Below, in pieces: positions 8,573 to 17,644 of a stretch of DNA of 64,000 nt (position 1 is its first letter; the number at the start of each line of letters is the position of its first letter). The position numbers and the translations under genes are program-made. The stretch is from assembly GCF_019443085.1 (NCBI RefSeq), contig NZ_JAHZIL010000005.1, positions 1 to 64,000 on the forward strand, in the 5' to 3' direction. The stretch comes from Marinobacter sp. F4218. Its GTDB lineage: Bacteria > Pseudomonadota > Gammaproteobacteria > Pseudomonadales > Oleiphilaceae. Below the pieces are notes generated by a model, which saw only the letters and a program-made list of their open reading frames with translations, searched no databases and was not told the origin of the DNA.

Positions 8573-9769
8573 ATGTCTAAAGAAAAGTTTGATCGCAGTA
8601 AGCCGCACCTCAACGTAGGCACCATTGGTCACGTTGACCATGGTAAGACCACTCTGACCGCCGCCCTGACTCGTGTGTGTCACGAAGTCTGGGGTACTGG
8701 TTCTGCCAGTGCATTCGATCAGATCGATAACGCACCGGAAGAGAAGGCGCGTGGTATCACCATCGCGACTTCCCACGTTGAATACGATTCTCCGAATCGT
8801 CACTACGCCCACGTCGACTGCCCGGGCCACGCTGACTATGTGAAGAACATGATCACTGGTGCGGCGCAGATGGACGGCGCGATCCTGGTGTGTTCTGCAG
8901 CTGACGGCCCCATGCCGCAGACTCGTGAGCACATCCTGCTGTCCCGTCAGGTTGGCGTACCGTTCATTGTCGTGTTCCTGAACAAGGCCGACATGGTAGA
9001 CGACGAAGAGTTGCTCGAGCTGGTTGAGATGGAAGTTCGTGATCTGCTGAGCCAGTACGACTTCCCGGGCGACGACACGCCGATCATTACCGGTTCTGCG
9101 CTGATGGCGCTGGAAGGTAAGGACGACAACGAGATGGGTACTACCGCTGTCAAGAAGCTGGTAGAAGCCCTGGACGAGTACATCCCGGAGCCGGAGCGTG
9201 CGATTGATCAGCCGTTCCTGATGCCGATCGAGGACGTATTCTCCATCTCTGGTCGTGGTACCGTTGTGACCGGTCGTGTTGAGCGTGGCATCATCAAGGT
9301 TGGCGATGAAGTGGAAATCGTTGGTATCAAGGATACCGTGAAGACCACTTGTACCGGTGTTGAGATGTTCCGCAAGCTGCTGGACGAAGGTCGTGCCGGT
9401 GAGAACGTTGGTGTTCTGCTGCGTGGTACCAAGCGTGACGACGTTGAGCGTGGTCAGGTTCTGTGTGTGCCAGGCTCGATCAAGCCGCATACCAAGTTCG
9501 AGTGCGAAGTGTACGTATTGAGCAAAGAAGAAGGCGGTCGTCATACTCCGTTCTTCAAGGGCTATCGTCCGCAGTTCTACTTCCGTACCACCGACGTCAC
9601 AGGTTCCTGTGAGCTGCCGGAAGGTGTGGAGATGGTTATGCCGGGTGACAACGTCAAGATGAGTGTTACCCTGATCGCTCCAATCGCCATGGAAGATGGT
9701 CTGCGCTTCGCGATTCGCGAAGGTGGCCGTACCGTTGGTGCCGGCGTGGTCGCCAAGATCATCGAGTAA
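8573..9769 (+). CDS. tufB: Elongation factor Tu, tRNA-linked copy
   Basis: 398 residues. It is the GTPase that delivers aminoacyl-tRNA to the ribosome. It has the P-loop GHVDHGKT (19-26), the switch region RGITIATSHVEY, DCPGHADY and NKADMVDD. ATG 8573 follows AGGGAGA and starts the canonical MSKEKFDRSK. The protein is identical to the product of the second tuf gene at 25147, and the DNA is identical by eye over nearly the whole length. Flanking tRNAs match the E. coli tufB context, so the symbol is assigned by position. Confidence 0.97.
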   Translation: MSKEKFDRSKPHLNVGTIGHVDHGKTTLTAALTRVCHEVWGTGSASAFDQIDNAPEEKARGITIATSHVEYDSPNRHYAHVDCPGHADYVKNMITGAAQMDGAILVCSAADGPMPQTREHILLSRQVGVPFIVVFLNKADMVDDEELLELVEMEVRDLLSQYDFPGDDTPIITGSALMALEGKDDNEMGTTAVKKLVEALDEYIPEPERAIDQPFLMPIEDVFSISGRGTVVTGRVERGIIKVGDEVEIVGIKDTVKTTCTGVEMFRKLLDEGRAGENVGVLLRGTKRDDVERGQVLCVPGSIKPHTKFECEVYVLSKEEGGRHTPFFKGYRPQFYFRTTDVTGSCELPEGVEMVMPGDNVKMSVTLIAPIAMEDGLRFAIREGGRTVGAGVVAKIIE

Positions 9770-9770
9770 T
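8612..9770 (+). repeat. Near-perfect direct repeat, copy 1 (tuf)
   Basis: 1159 bases that appear base-for-base identical by eye to 25186-26344. Identity begins about 39 bases into the gene and ends one base after the stop codon. The first 39 coding bases differ at several sites, and the flanks are unrelated. Confidence 0.88.
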
Positions 9771-9805
9771 AGACTCGAAGTAAGTGCACTGAGTTGTTTC
9801 GGTGC

Positions 9806-9881
<76 letters not shown>

Positions 9882-9914
9882 TTTTTAAACATCCGGATAC
9901 ATAAGTTGATTCCT

Positions 9915-10283
9915 ATGGAGTCAAAAGCCGTTCAGTCAACCAGTCGTTTCGATTTTTTGAAGTGGCTGGTTGTTTTTGCTCTGATTGCCATCGGTGTGGT
10001 GGGCAATCAGTATTTTAGTGCCGAGTCTCTGCTGTATCGGGTTCTGGCTCTCGTGGGTCTCGCTATTGTTGCGGCCCTTGTGGCGCTCCAAACTGATCGC
10101 GGTCGTCGTTTTGCGACACTGTTGAAAGAGGCGAGGGTTGAGATCCGGAAAGTGGTATGGCCCACCAGGCCCGAGCTCGTGCAGACTACCGCCATTGTGG
10201 TGGTGTTTGTGCTGGTTGTGGCGCTGTTGTTGTGGGGTATGGATTCGCTGATCAGTATGCTGGTCGCCGGGTTTATCGGTTAA
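9915..10283 (+). CDS. secE: Preprotein translocase subunit SecE
   Basis: 122 residues from ATG 9915, 33 bases after tRNA-Trp. Three hydrophobic segments are visible, as in E. coli SecE. The conserved cytoplasmic amphipathic helix with KEARVEIRKVVWPTRPE precedes the last transmembrane helix. It stabilises SecY in the inner-membrane translocon. It is followed 12 bases later by nusG, the usual pair. Confidence 0.96.
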   Translation: MESKAVQSTSRFDFLKWLVVFALIAIGVVGNQYFSAESLLYRVLALVGLAIVAALVALQTDRGRRFATLLKEARVEIRKVVWPTRPELVQTTAIVVVFVLVVALLLWGMDSLISMLVAGFIG

Positions 10284-10295
10284 CGGGAGTGGGCA

Positions 10296-10829
10296 ATGGC
10301 TAAGCGCTGGTACGTCGTTCATGCGTATTCTGGCTTCGAAAAGCACGTGATGCGCACTCTGAAAGAGCGCGTAGCGCTTAACGGCATGGAAGACAAGTTC
10401 GGCGAGATCCTCGTCCCGACCGAAGAAGTTGTCGAAATGCGCGAAGGTAAAAAGCGCAAAAGCGAGCGGAAATTCTACCCCGGATACGTACTCGTGCAGA
10501 TGGAAATGGACGACGGTACGTGGCACCTTGTGAAGAATACTCCGCGGGTGCTGGGCTTTATTGGTGGCACTAAGGATAAGCCGGCGCCGATTACCGAGCG
10601 TGAAGCTGAAGCAATTCTACGCCGGGTTGAAAGTGGCGCCGAAAAGCCGAAGCCCAAGACCCTGTTTGAACCGGGTGAAATTGTTCGCGTTGTTGAAGGG
10701 CCGTTTGCGGACTTTAATGGCGTGGTTGAGGAAGTTGACTACGACAAGAGTCGGGTCAAGGTTGCTGTATTGATTTTCGGTCGTTCAACTCCGGTAGAGT
10801 TGGAGTTTGGGCAGGTCGAAAAGGACTGA
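10296..10829 (+). CDS. nusG: Transcription termination/antitermination factor NusG
   Basis: 177 residues. The N-terminal NGN domain opens with RWYVVHAYSGFEKHV. The C-terminal KOW domain (about 125-177) contains FEPGEIVRVVEGPFADFNG. NusG binds RNA polymerase and links it to Rho or to ribosomal S10. A terminator follows. Confidence 0.97.
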   Translation: MAKRWYVVHAYSGFEKHVMRTLKERVALNGMEDKFGEILVPTEEVVEMREGKKRKSERKFYPGYVLVQMEMDDGTWHLVKNTPRVLGFIGGTKDKPAPITEREAEAILRRVESGAEKPKPKTLFEPGEIVRVVEGPFADFNGVVEEVDYDKSRVKVAVLIFGRSTPVELEFGQVEKD

Positions 10830-10849
10830 TCAGCGGCTTATAAGCTGAA

Positions 10850-10880
10850 AGCTCGCGCGCTCTGGCGACGCGGGCTTTTT
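10850..10880 (+). terminator. Terminator after nusG
   Basis: AGCTCGCG (10850-10857) pairs with CGCGGGCT (10869-10876), with one G-T pair and an 11-base loop, followed by TTTTT. It separates secE-nusG from rplK. No consensus promoter was recognised between it and rplK, so partial read-through is possible. Confidence 0.75.
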
Positions 10881-10908
10881 GTGTCTGCACTTAGCAGTTA
10901 TGAAACCA

Positions 10909-10933
10909 GGGGAGCCGAAAGGCGTTTGAACCC
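10909..10933 (+). promoter_or_regulatory. Probable L1-binding site in the rplK leader
   Basis: GGGGAGCC, a GAAA tetraloop, then GGC, GTTTGAA and CCC. GCC/GGC and GGG/CCC form two short helices around an asymmetric internal loop. The shape matches the L1 site of 23S rRNA helix 76-77 and the known L11-operon mRNA mimic as I remember them. It ends directly before the Shine-Dalgarno AAAGGAG of rplK, so L1 binding would block translation of L11 and L1. The function is inferred from E. coli. Confidence 0.6.
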
Positions 10934-10947
10934 AAAGGAGATTTATC

Positions 10948-11379
10948 ATGGCTAAGAAGATTGAAGCCTACATCAAGCTTCAGGTTGCTGCCGGTAAGGC
11001 CAACCCGAGCCCCCCCGTTGGTCCTGCGCTGGGTCAGCGTGGTGTGAATATCATGGAATTCTGCAAGGCGTTCAATGCCCAGACCCAGGATATGGAGCCG
11101 GGCCTGCCGATTCCAACTGTTATCACGGTTTACAGTGATCGCAGCTTTACCTTTATCACCAAGACTCCGCCTGCACCGGTTCTGCTCAAGAAGGCAGCTG
11201 GCATCAAGAGCGGCTCTGGACGTCCGAACACCGAAAAGGTCGGAACCGTGACCCGTGAGCAGCTGGAAGAGATTGCCAAGACCAAGGAGCCGGATCTGAC
11301 TGCTGCCGATATGGACGCAGCGGTTCGTACCATTGCAGGAACAGCCCGTAGCATGGGCCTGAACGTGGAGGGCCTGTAA
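10948..11379 (+). CDS. rplK: 50S ribosomal protein L11
   Basis: 143 residues with the typical opening AKKIEAYIKLQVAAGKANPSP. L11 binds the GTPase-associated region of 23S rRNA and takes part in RelA activation. A strong AAAGGAG lies eight bases before ATG. It is the first gene of rplKA; the next gene begins after one base. Confidence 0.98.
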   Translation: MAKKIEAYIKLQVAAGKANPSPPVGPALGQRGVNIMEFCKAFNAQTQDMEPGLPIPTVITVYSDRSFTFITKTPPAPVLLKKAAGIKSGSGRPNTEKVGTVTREQLEEIAKTKEPDLTAADMDAAVRTIAGTARSMGLNVEGL

Positions 11380-11380
11380 C

Positions 11381-12079
11381 ATGGCAAAGCTGAGCAAGCG
11401 TCAGAAGCTGATTCGTGAAAAGGTCGATCCGACTCGCGCCTACTCCGTAGACGAAGCCGTTGCCCTGCTCGTTGAGCTGGGACAGAACGTGAAGTTCAAG
11501 GAGTCTGTGGACGTTGCCGTAAACCTGGGGGTTGATGCTCGTAAATCGGACCAGGTGGTTCGTAGCAGCACTGTTCTGCCCCACGGTACCGGTAAAACCG
11601 TGCGCGTAGCTGTATTTACCCAGGGCGCGAATGCCGAGAAAGCCACAGCAGCGGGCGCTGACGTGGTAGGTATGGACGATCTGGCCGACGAAGTTAAAAA
11701 AGGCAAGATGGACTTCGATGTGGTTATTGCCACTCCCGACGCCATGCGTGTTGTTGGTCAGTTGGGCCAGATCCTCGGCCCCCGTGGCCTGATGCCGAAC
11801 CCGAAAGTCGGCACCGTAACCCCTGACGTTGAGACCGCGGTGAAAAACGCCAAGGCCGGTCAGGTTCGTTACCGTACCGACAAGAACGGTATTATCCACG
11901 CTCCTCTGGGTAACGTTGAATTCTCTGCGCAGAACATCAAGGAAAACCTTGAAGCTCTGATCGCAGATCTGAAAAAGGCCAAGCCGTCTTCGGCGAAAGG
12001 TGTGTATCTGAAGAAGATCACCGTTTCGTCGACTATGGGTCCTGGCCTGACTATCGATCAGGGCGGTCTGGCAATCTGA
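11381..12079 (+). CDS. rplA: 50S ribosomal protein L1
   Basis: 232 residues. It forms the L1 stalk at the E site and, in E. coli, represses its own operon. The L1 signature region GLMPNPKVGTVTPDV is present. It follows rplK by one base, so the two are coupled and would both be controlled by the site at 10909. Confidence 0.98.
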   Translation: MAKLSKRQKLIREKVDPTRAYSVDEAVALLVELGQNVKFKESVDVAVNLGVDARKSDQVVRSSTVLPHGTGKTVRVAVFTQGANAEKATAAGADVVGMDDLADEVKKGKMDFDVVIATPDAMRVVGQLGQILGPRGLMPNPKVGTVTPDVETAVKNAKAGQVRYRTDKNGIIHAPLGNVEFSAQNIKENLEALIADLKKAKPSSAKGVYLKKITVSSTMGPGLTIDQGGLAI

Positions 12080-12298
12080 TCCTCTGAACGGTAGTCACTT
12101 TGTAGTCTGGGCGGAAGCCAAGGCTGTCAAAGACCGCAGGCCCCCGAAGCCCTCTGTTCAAAAGGGCCGCAAGGGTTAAAGTAACGCCTGCGCAGACGGT
12201 GTGAAGACGTTCTCTCTGAACCCAAACACCGTTAAGGCGCCCGCAAGGGCAATGATGGGTTTGCCGGGATAAACCCGGCGAAATCGAGGAGAAATCCA
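12080..12298 (+). promoter_or_regulatory. L10 leader of the rplJL operon
   Basis: The 219-base gap before rplJ contains several potential hairpins (for example CCGGGATAAACCCGG near the end) and the conserved-looking block AAGACCGCAGGC at about 12130. Length, position and this block fit the L10-leader RNA to which the L10(L12)4 complex binds to limit its own translation. The exact fold was not computed. Confidence 0.65.
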
Positions 12299-12829
12299 GT
12301 GGCAATTAGACTCGAAGACAAGAAAGCGATCGTCGCTGAAGTCAACGAGACTGCCGGTGGTGCTCTGTCTGTGGTTCTGGCTGACTACCGTGGTGTCACC
12401 TCTGGTGACATGACGGCTCTTCGTGCCAAAGCTCGTGCCGAGAATGTGCGTCTTAAGGTTGTTCGTAACAACCTGGCAAAGATTGCTATTCGCGGTACCG
12501 AGTTTGAGTGCATCGATGAGGCCCTGGTCGGCCCGACCATTCTGGCGTTCTCTATGGAAGATCCAGGCGCGGCAGCGCGTCTGTTGAAGGATTTTGCCAA
12601 AGAGAAAGAGGTGTTTGAGATCAAGGGACTGGCCGTCGGCGGTGAGCTGATGAGTGCAGACCAGATTGATCGCCTTGCCAAGCTGCCAACACGTCACGAA
12701 GCGTTGACAATGCTGGCCGCTGTTACACAGGCACCGATCACCAAGCTGGCACGGACACTGAACGAAGTTCCTTCGAAAGTGACTCGTGCTGTAGCGGCAG
12801 TTCGCGACCAGAAGCAAGAAGCTGCTTGA
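12299..12829 (+). CDS. rplJ: 50S ribosomal protein L10
   Basis: 176 residues starting at GTG 12299 after CGAGGAGAAA. L10 anchors L7/L12 dimers to the ribosome and is the usual autoregulator through the leader before it. The C-terminal helix that binds L12 dimers is present. Confidence 0.97.
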   Translation: MAIRLEDKKAIVAEVNETAGGALSVVLADYRGVTSGDMTALRAKARAENVRLKVVRNNLAKIAIRGTEFECIDEALVGPTILAFSMEDPGAAARLLKDFAKEKEVFEIKGLAVGGELMSADQIDRLAKLPTRHEALTMLAAVTQAPITKLARTLNEVPSKVTRAVAAVRDQKQEAA

Positions 12830-12869
12830 TTCTGTTGAACACCATTTTTTATATTTTTGGGAGAAAGTC

Positions 12870-13247
12870 ATGGCTCTGTCTAACGAAGACATTTTGAACG
12901 CAATCGCAGAAATGAGCGTAATGGACGTTGTTGCGCTTGTTGAAGCAATGGAAGAGAAGTTCGGTGTATCTGCCGCTGCAGCTGTTGCTGCTGCGCCTGC
13001 AGCCGCTGGTGGCGAAGCCGCCGCTGTTGAAGAGCAGACCGAATTTGACGTTGTTCTTACCGGTCCTGGTGAGAAGAAAGTCAACGTAATCAAGGCCGTT
13101 CGTGAACTTACCGGCCTGGGTCTGAAAGAAGCTAAGGAAATGGTCGACGGCGCACCTTCCACTATCAAGGAAGCTGCTAGCAAGGCTGACGCTGAAGAAG
13201 CCAAGAAGAAGCTTGAGGAAGCAGGCGCTTCTGTTGAGCTCAAGTAA
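12870..13247 (+). CDS. rplL: 50S ribosomal protein L7/L12
   Basis: 125 residues. The N-terminal dimerisation domain is followed by an Ala-rich hinge (about 35-52) and the C-terminal factor-binding domain with GLGLKEAKEMVDGAPSTIKE. It recruits translational GTPases. GGGAGAAAGTC precedes the start. Confidence 0.98.
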   Translation: MALSNEDILNAIAEMSVMDVVALVEAMEEKFGVSAAAAVAAAPAAAGGEAAAVEEQTEFDVVLTGPGEKKVNVIKAVRELTGLGLKEAKEMVDGAPSTIKEAASKADAEEAKKKLEEAGASVELK

Positions 13248-13286
13248 GAGTCGGCTGTTGATCGAAACCGTGCATTAAGCATGGAC

Positions 13287-13317
13287 AGGCTGGTGGCTTT
13301 GTGCCACCGGCCTTTTT
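13287..13317 (+). terminator. Attenuator/terminator between rplL and rpoB
   Basis: AGGCTGGTGGC and GCCACCGGCCT form an 11 bp stem with one G-T pair and a five-base loop, followed by TTTTT. It sits where E. coli has its partial terminator, so it probably sets the ratio of ribosomal protein to RNA polymerase transcripts. The rest of the gap to 13488 holds smaller inverted repeats (13387-13400, 13411-13425, 13452-13466), possible processing sites. Confidence 0.8.
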
Positions 13318-13488
13318 CTGTTGTATATGCTATAGAGTCTGGCCGGTGAATACAGGTTGGTGTTGAATCTACAACCTACTGCCAGAGTCTTGTTCAAGAC
13401 GGCGCGATAAGCCGAGCAATTCGGCCCCGAAGCAGAACAATGGTTGCTTCTTGATACCAGGTATCAGGTCTAAAGCTGGGGAATGCAG

Positions 13489-16400
13489 ATGACTTACTCC
13501 TACACTGAGAAAAAGCGGATTCGCAAAGATTTTAGTAAATTGCCTTCCGTGATGGACGTCCCCTATTTGCTGTCTATTCAGCTGGATTCGTTCCGGGACT
13601 TCCTCCAAATGGAAGCCGCTCCTGAAGACCGCCGGGAAACCGGTCTTCACGCAGCATTCAAATCCGTATTCCCGATTGTCAGTTACTCTGGCAACGCCGC
13701 GCTCGAATACGTGAGTTACCGTATCGGAGAGCCGGTTTTCGATGTCAAGGAATGCCAGCTTAGGGGCGTAACCTACGCAGCGCCGCTGCGGGTGAAAGTC
13801 CGACTTATCATCTACGATAAGGAATCGTCCAACAAGGCGATCAAGGACATTAAAGAGCAGGAAGTCTACATGGGCGAAATGCCCCTGATGACTGAGAACG
13901 GTACCTTCGTTATCAACGGTACCGAGCGTGTTATTGTTTCCCAGTTGCACCGTTCTCCTGGCGTGTTCTTCGATCACGACAAGGGTAAGACCCACTCTTC
14001 CGGCAAGCTGCTGTATTCGGCCCGGGTGATTCCTTACCGTGGCTCCTGGCTTGATTTCGAGTTCGATCCGAAAGATGCCGTGTTCGTTCGTATCGACCGT
14101 CGCCGGAAGCTGCCAGCCTCGATTCTTCTGCGTGGTCTCGGGTATACCTCCGAGCAGATGCTGGAGATGTTCTTCGAAACCAGTAAGTTCAGCCTGGGTG
14201 CCGAGGTCTGCAAGCTGGAGCTGGTTCCAAGTCGTCTGCGGGGCGACATTGCGACCTTCGACATCAAGGACAATGACGGTAACGTGATTGCTGAGGAAGG
14301 TCGTCGTATTACAGCGCGCCATATCAAGCAGTTGGAAAAAGCGGGCATAAATGAGCTCGAGGTTCCGACTGAGTATCTCTATGGCCGGGTACTGGCCAAG
14401 GATATGGTGGACACCAAGACCGGAGAAATCCTGGTTGAGTGTAACTCCGAACTGACCGAAGAGCTGATCACCAAGATCCTGGATGCGGGTGTTACCGAGA
14501 TTGAGACTCTGTACACCAACGACCTGGACTGCGGTCCGTTCATGTCCGATACCCTGCGTATCGATCCGACCCGCACTCCGCTGGAGGCGCTGGTTGAGAT
14601 CTATCGCATGATGCGCCCTGGCGAGCCGCCTACGAAGGAGTCGGCCGAGAACCTGTTTAATAACCTGTTCTTCTCCGAGGAGCGTTACGACCTGTCTGCC
14701 GTTGGTCGCATGAAGCTCAATCGTCGCCTGCGTCGTGAGGAAAGCACCGGGGAAGGCATTCTCACGCATGCCGATATCATTGATGTCCTGAAGACACTGA
14801 TCGATATTCGTAACGGTCAGGGCAACGTGGACGATATCGATAACCTCGGCAACCGGCGTGTGCGTTGTGTTGGTGAAATGGCCGAGAACCAGTTCCGGGT
14901 TGGCCTGGTCCGTGTTGAGCGTGCCGTGCGTGAGCGTCTGAGTCTTGCCGAGAGCGAAGGCCTGATGCCGCAGGACCTGATCAATGCCAAGCCAGTGGCG
15001 GCTGCGGTTAAGGAATTCTTTGGTTCCAGCCAGCTGTCCCAGTTCATGGACCAGAATAACCCGCTGTCCGAGGTGACTCACAAGCGTCGTATTTCGGCCC
15101 TTGGGCCGGGCGGTCTGACTCGTGAGCGAGCCGGTTTTGAGGTTCGGGACGTGCATCCGACCCATTACGGGCGGGTATGTCCAATCGAGACGCCGGAAGG
15201 TCCGAACATCGGTCTCATCAACTCGCTGGCCACCTACGCCCGATCCAATTCCTACGGATTCCTGGAGAGTCCGTACCGGAAGGTGGTTGATGGTGTGGTT
15301 ACCGACGAAGTGGTGTACCTGTCTGCCATCGAAGAGAGCAATTACGTCATCGCCCAGGCCAGTGCGGCCATGGACGAGGAGAGCAAGCGCCTCACCGATG
15401 AGCTGGTTACCGTTCGTCACCAGAACGAATTTACCGTCACGCCTCCGGAAAGCGTGAACTTCATGGATGTGTCGCCGCGTCAGGTTGTTTCCGTGGCTGC
15501 GTCCCTGATTCCGTTCCTTGAGCATGATGACGCCAACCGCGCCTTGATGGGTGCGAACATGCAGCGTCAGGCTGTGCCGACCCTGCGTTCGCAAGTGCCT
15601 CTGGTAGGCACCGGTGTTGAGCGCACCGTGGCCCAGGATTCCGGGGTTTGTGTGACTGCCCGTCGAGGCGGTGTGATTGAAAGTGTGGATGCGGCCCGTA
15701 TCGTGGTGCGCGTTGACAACGAGGAAACCGAGGCAGGTGATGCCGGTGTGGATATCTACAACCTCACCAAGTACACCCGCTCGAACCAGAACACCTGTAT
15801 CAACCAGCGTTCGATTGTGCGTCAGGGTGACGTGATCGCCCGGGGCGACGTGCTCGCCGATGGCCCGTCGGTTGATCTGGGTGAGCTTGCGCTGGGGCAG
15901 AATATGCGCATCGCGTTCATGCCCTGGAACGGTTACAACTTCGAGGACTCCATCCTTATCTCCGAGAAAGTGGTTCAGGAAGACCGTCTGACCACCATCC
16001 ACATTCAGGAACTGACCTGTGTGGCCCGGGATACCAAGCTGGGAAGTGAAGAAATCACGGCGGACATTCCGAACGTCGGTGAAAGCGCGCTGTCCAAGCT
16101 GGATGAGTCCGGTATTGTCTACATCGGTGCTGAAGTTGGCCCGGGCGATATCCTCGTCGGCAAGGTAACGCCGAAAGGGGAGACCCAGCTGACGCCGGAG
16201 GAGAAGCTCCTGCGTGCCATCTTTGGTGAGAAGGCCTCGGACGTGAAGGATACCTCTTCGCGTGTTCCGACCGGTACCCGCGGTACCGTGATCGACGTGC
16301 AGGTCTTCACCCGTGACGGTATCGAGAAGGATCAGCGTGCCCAGTCCATCGAAAAAGAGCAGCTGGATCAGTACCGCAAGGATCTGAAGGACGAATACCG

Positions 16401-17568
16401 CATTGTTGAGGGTGCAACCTTTGAGCGTCTGATGAACGCGCTGAAAGGCCAGGAAGTTATCAGTGGTCCGAGCCTGAAGAAGGGTGCCACGCTGGACGAG
16501 GCTTACCTTGCCGAGTTGCCGCGCCCCGAGTGGTTCAAGCTGCGCATGAAAGATGACGGTCTGAACGAGCTGCTCGAGAAATCCGAGCAGGGCCTGGATG
16601 ACCGCAAGAAAGAGCATGAGGCACGGTTTGACGACAAGAAGGGCAAGTTGCAGCAGGGCGATGACCTTGCTCCGGGCGTGCTCAAGATCGTCAAGGTTTA
16701 CCTGGCTATCAAGCGTCGCATCCAGCCGGGTGACAAAATGGCCGGGCGTCACGGTAACAAGGGTGTTATCTCATCGGTTATGCCGATTGAGGACATGCCT
16801 TACGACGAACACGGCAACACGGTCGACGTTGTGCTGAACCCGCTGGGTGTACCGTCACGGATGAACGTCGGGCAGGTGCTCGAGACCCATCTGGGTGCTG
16901 CGGCCAAGGGCCTGGGTGAGCGTATCAGCCGGATGCTGGACGAGCAGCGTAAGGTCGCTGAGCTTCGCCAGTTGCTGGATGAGATCTACAACCACTCGGA
17001 CGAAGTGTTCAAGGTGGACCTGGATTCGCTGAGCGACAAGGAAATCCTTGAAATGTGCGGCAACCTGCGCACGGGTGTTCCTATGGCAACGCCGGTCTTC
17101 GACGGCGCCAAGGAAGCCGAGGTCAAGCGGATGCTTGAGCTTGCCGGACTGGACACGACGGGCCAGACAATGTTGTACGACGGCCGTACCGGTGACGCAT
17201 TTGATCGTCCGGTGACTGTCGGCTACATGTATATCCTGAAGCTGAACCACCTGATCGACGACAAGATGCACGCTCGTTCCACCGGCTCCTACAGCCTGGT
17301 TACCCAGCAGCCGCTGGGTGGTAAGGCGCAGTTCGGTGGCCAGCGCTTCGGTGAGATGGAAGTGTGGGCCCTTGAGGCTTACGGTGCGGCGTATACGCTG
17401 CAGGAAATGCTCACCGTCAAGTCTGATGACGTGAACGGTCGGACCAAGATGTACAAGAACATTGTCGATGGCGATCATCGTATGGAGCCGGGCATGCCCG
17501 AGTCCTTCAACGTTCTTGTCAAGGAAATCCGCTCGTTGGGTATCGACATCGAGCTGGAATCCGAGTGA
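13489..17568 (+). CDS. rpoB: RNA polymerase beta subunit
   Basis: 1359 residues from ATG 13489, preferred over ATG 13483 because GGGG lies seven bases upstream and the protein then begins MTYSYTEKKRIRKDF like its homologues. It forms the catalytic core together with RpoC. The rifampicin region near residue 514 reads SQLSQFMDQNNPLSEVTHKR and then RISALGPGG, identical to the E. coli wild type, so no resistance change is seen. Landmarks include GRVCPIETPEGPNIGLI and GDKMAGRHGNKGV. Confidence 0.98.
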   Translation: MTYSYTEKKRIRKDFSKLPSVMDVPYLLSIQLDSFRDFLQMEAAPEDRRETGLHAAFKSVFPIVSYSGNAALEYVSYRIGEPVFDVKECQLRGVTYAAPLRVKVRLIIYDKESSNKAIKDIKEQEVYMGEMPLMTENGTFVINGTERVIVSQLHRSPGVFFDHDKGKTHSSGKLLYSARVIPYRGSWLDFEFDPKDAVFVRIDRRRKLPASILLRGLGYTSEQMLEMFFETSKFSLGAEVCKLELVPSRLRGDIATFDIKDNDGNVIAEEGRRITARHIKQLEKAGINELEVPTEYLYGRVLAKDMVDTKTGEILVECNSELTEELITKILDAGVTEIETLYTNDLDCGPFMSDTLRIDPTRTPLEALVEIYRMMRPGEPPTKESAENLFNNLFFSEERYDLSAVGRMKLNRRLRREESTGEGILTHADIIDVLKTLIDIRNGQGNVDDIDNLGNRRVRCVGEMAENQFRVGLVRVERAVRERLSLAESEGLMPQDLINAKPVAAAVKEFFGSSQLSQFMDQNNPLSEVTHKRRISALGPGGLTRERAGFEVRDVHPTHYGRVCPIETPEGPNIGLINSLATYARSNSYGFLESPYRKVVDGVVTDEVVYLSAIEESNYVIAQASAAMDEESKRLTDELVTVRHQNEFTVTPPESVNFMDVSPRQVVSVAASLIPFLEHDDANRALMGANMQRQAVPTLRSQVPLVGTGVERTVAQDSGVCVTARRGGVIESVDAARIVVRVDNEETEAGDAGVDIYNLTKYTRSNQNTCINQRSIVRQGDVIARGDVLADGPSVDLGELALGQNMRIAFMPWNGYNFEDSILISEKVVQEDRLTTIHIQELTCVARDTKLGSEEITADIPNVGESALSKLDESGIVYIGAEVGPGDILVGKVTPKGETQLTPEEKLLRAIFGEKASDVKDTSSRVPTGTRGTVIDVQVFTRDGIEKDQRAQSIEKEQLDQYRKDLKDEYRIVEGATFERLMNALKGQEVISGPSLKKGATLDEAYLAELPRPEWFKLRMKDDGLNELLEKSEQGLDDRKKEHEARFDDKKGKLQQGDDLAPGVLKIVKVYLAIKRRIQPGDKMAGRHGNKGVISSVMPIEDMPYDEHGNTVDVVLNPLGVPSRMNVGQVLETHLGAAAKGLGERISRMLDEQRKVAELRQLLDEIYNHSDEVFKVDLDSLSDKEILEMCGNLRTGVPMATPVFDGAKEAEVKRMLELAGLDTTGQTMLYDGRTGDAFDRPVTVGYMYILKLNHLIDDKMHARSTGSYSLVTQQPLGGKAQFGGQRFGEMEVWALEAYGAAYTLQEMLTVKSDDVNGRTKMYKNIVDGDHRMEPGMPESFNVLVKEIRSLGIDIELESE

Positions 17569-17644
17569 GCCGAATTGTTTTTGGCAGCGTGAGCGGGCAC
17601 AACCTGTGCCCGCCCGAGATTAACGCCATCCGGAGCTTTTACTG

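Noticed and set aside
13369..16752. Very long open frame (1127 codons) on the minus strand opposite rpoB
   Set aside because: It is the complement of highly codon-biased rpoB. The protein has no recognisable domain, and similar shadows lie opposite rpoC (17999-20479) and the cassette gene (3278-4717).
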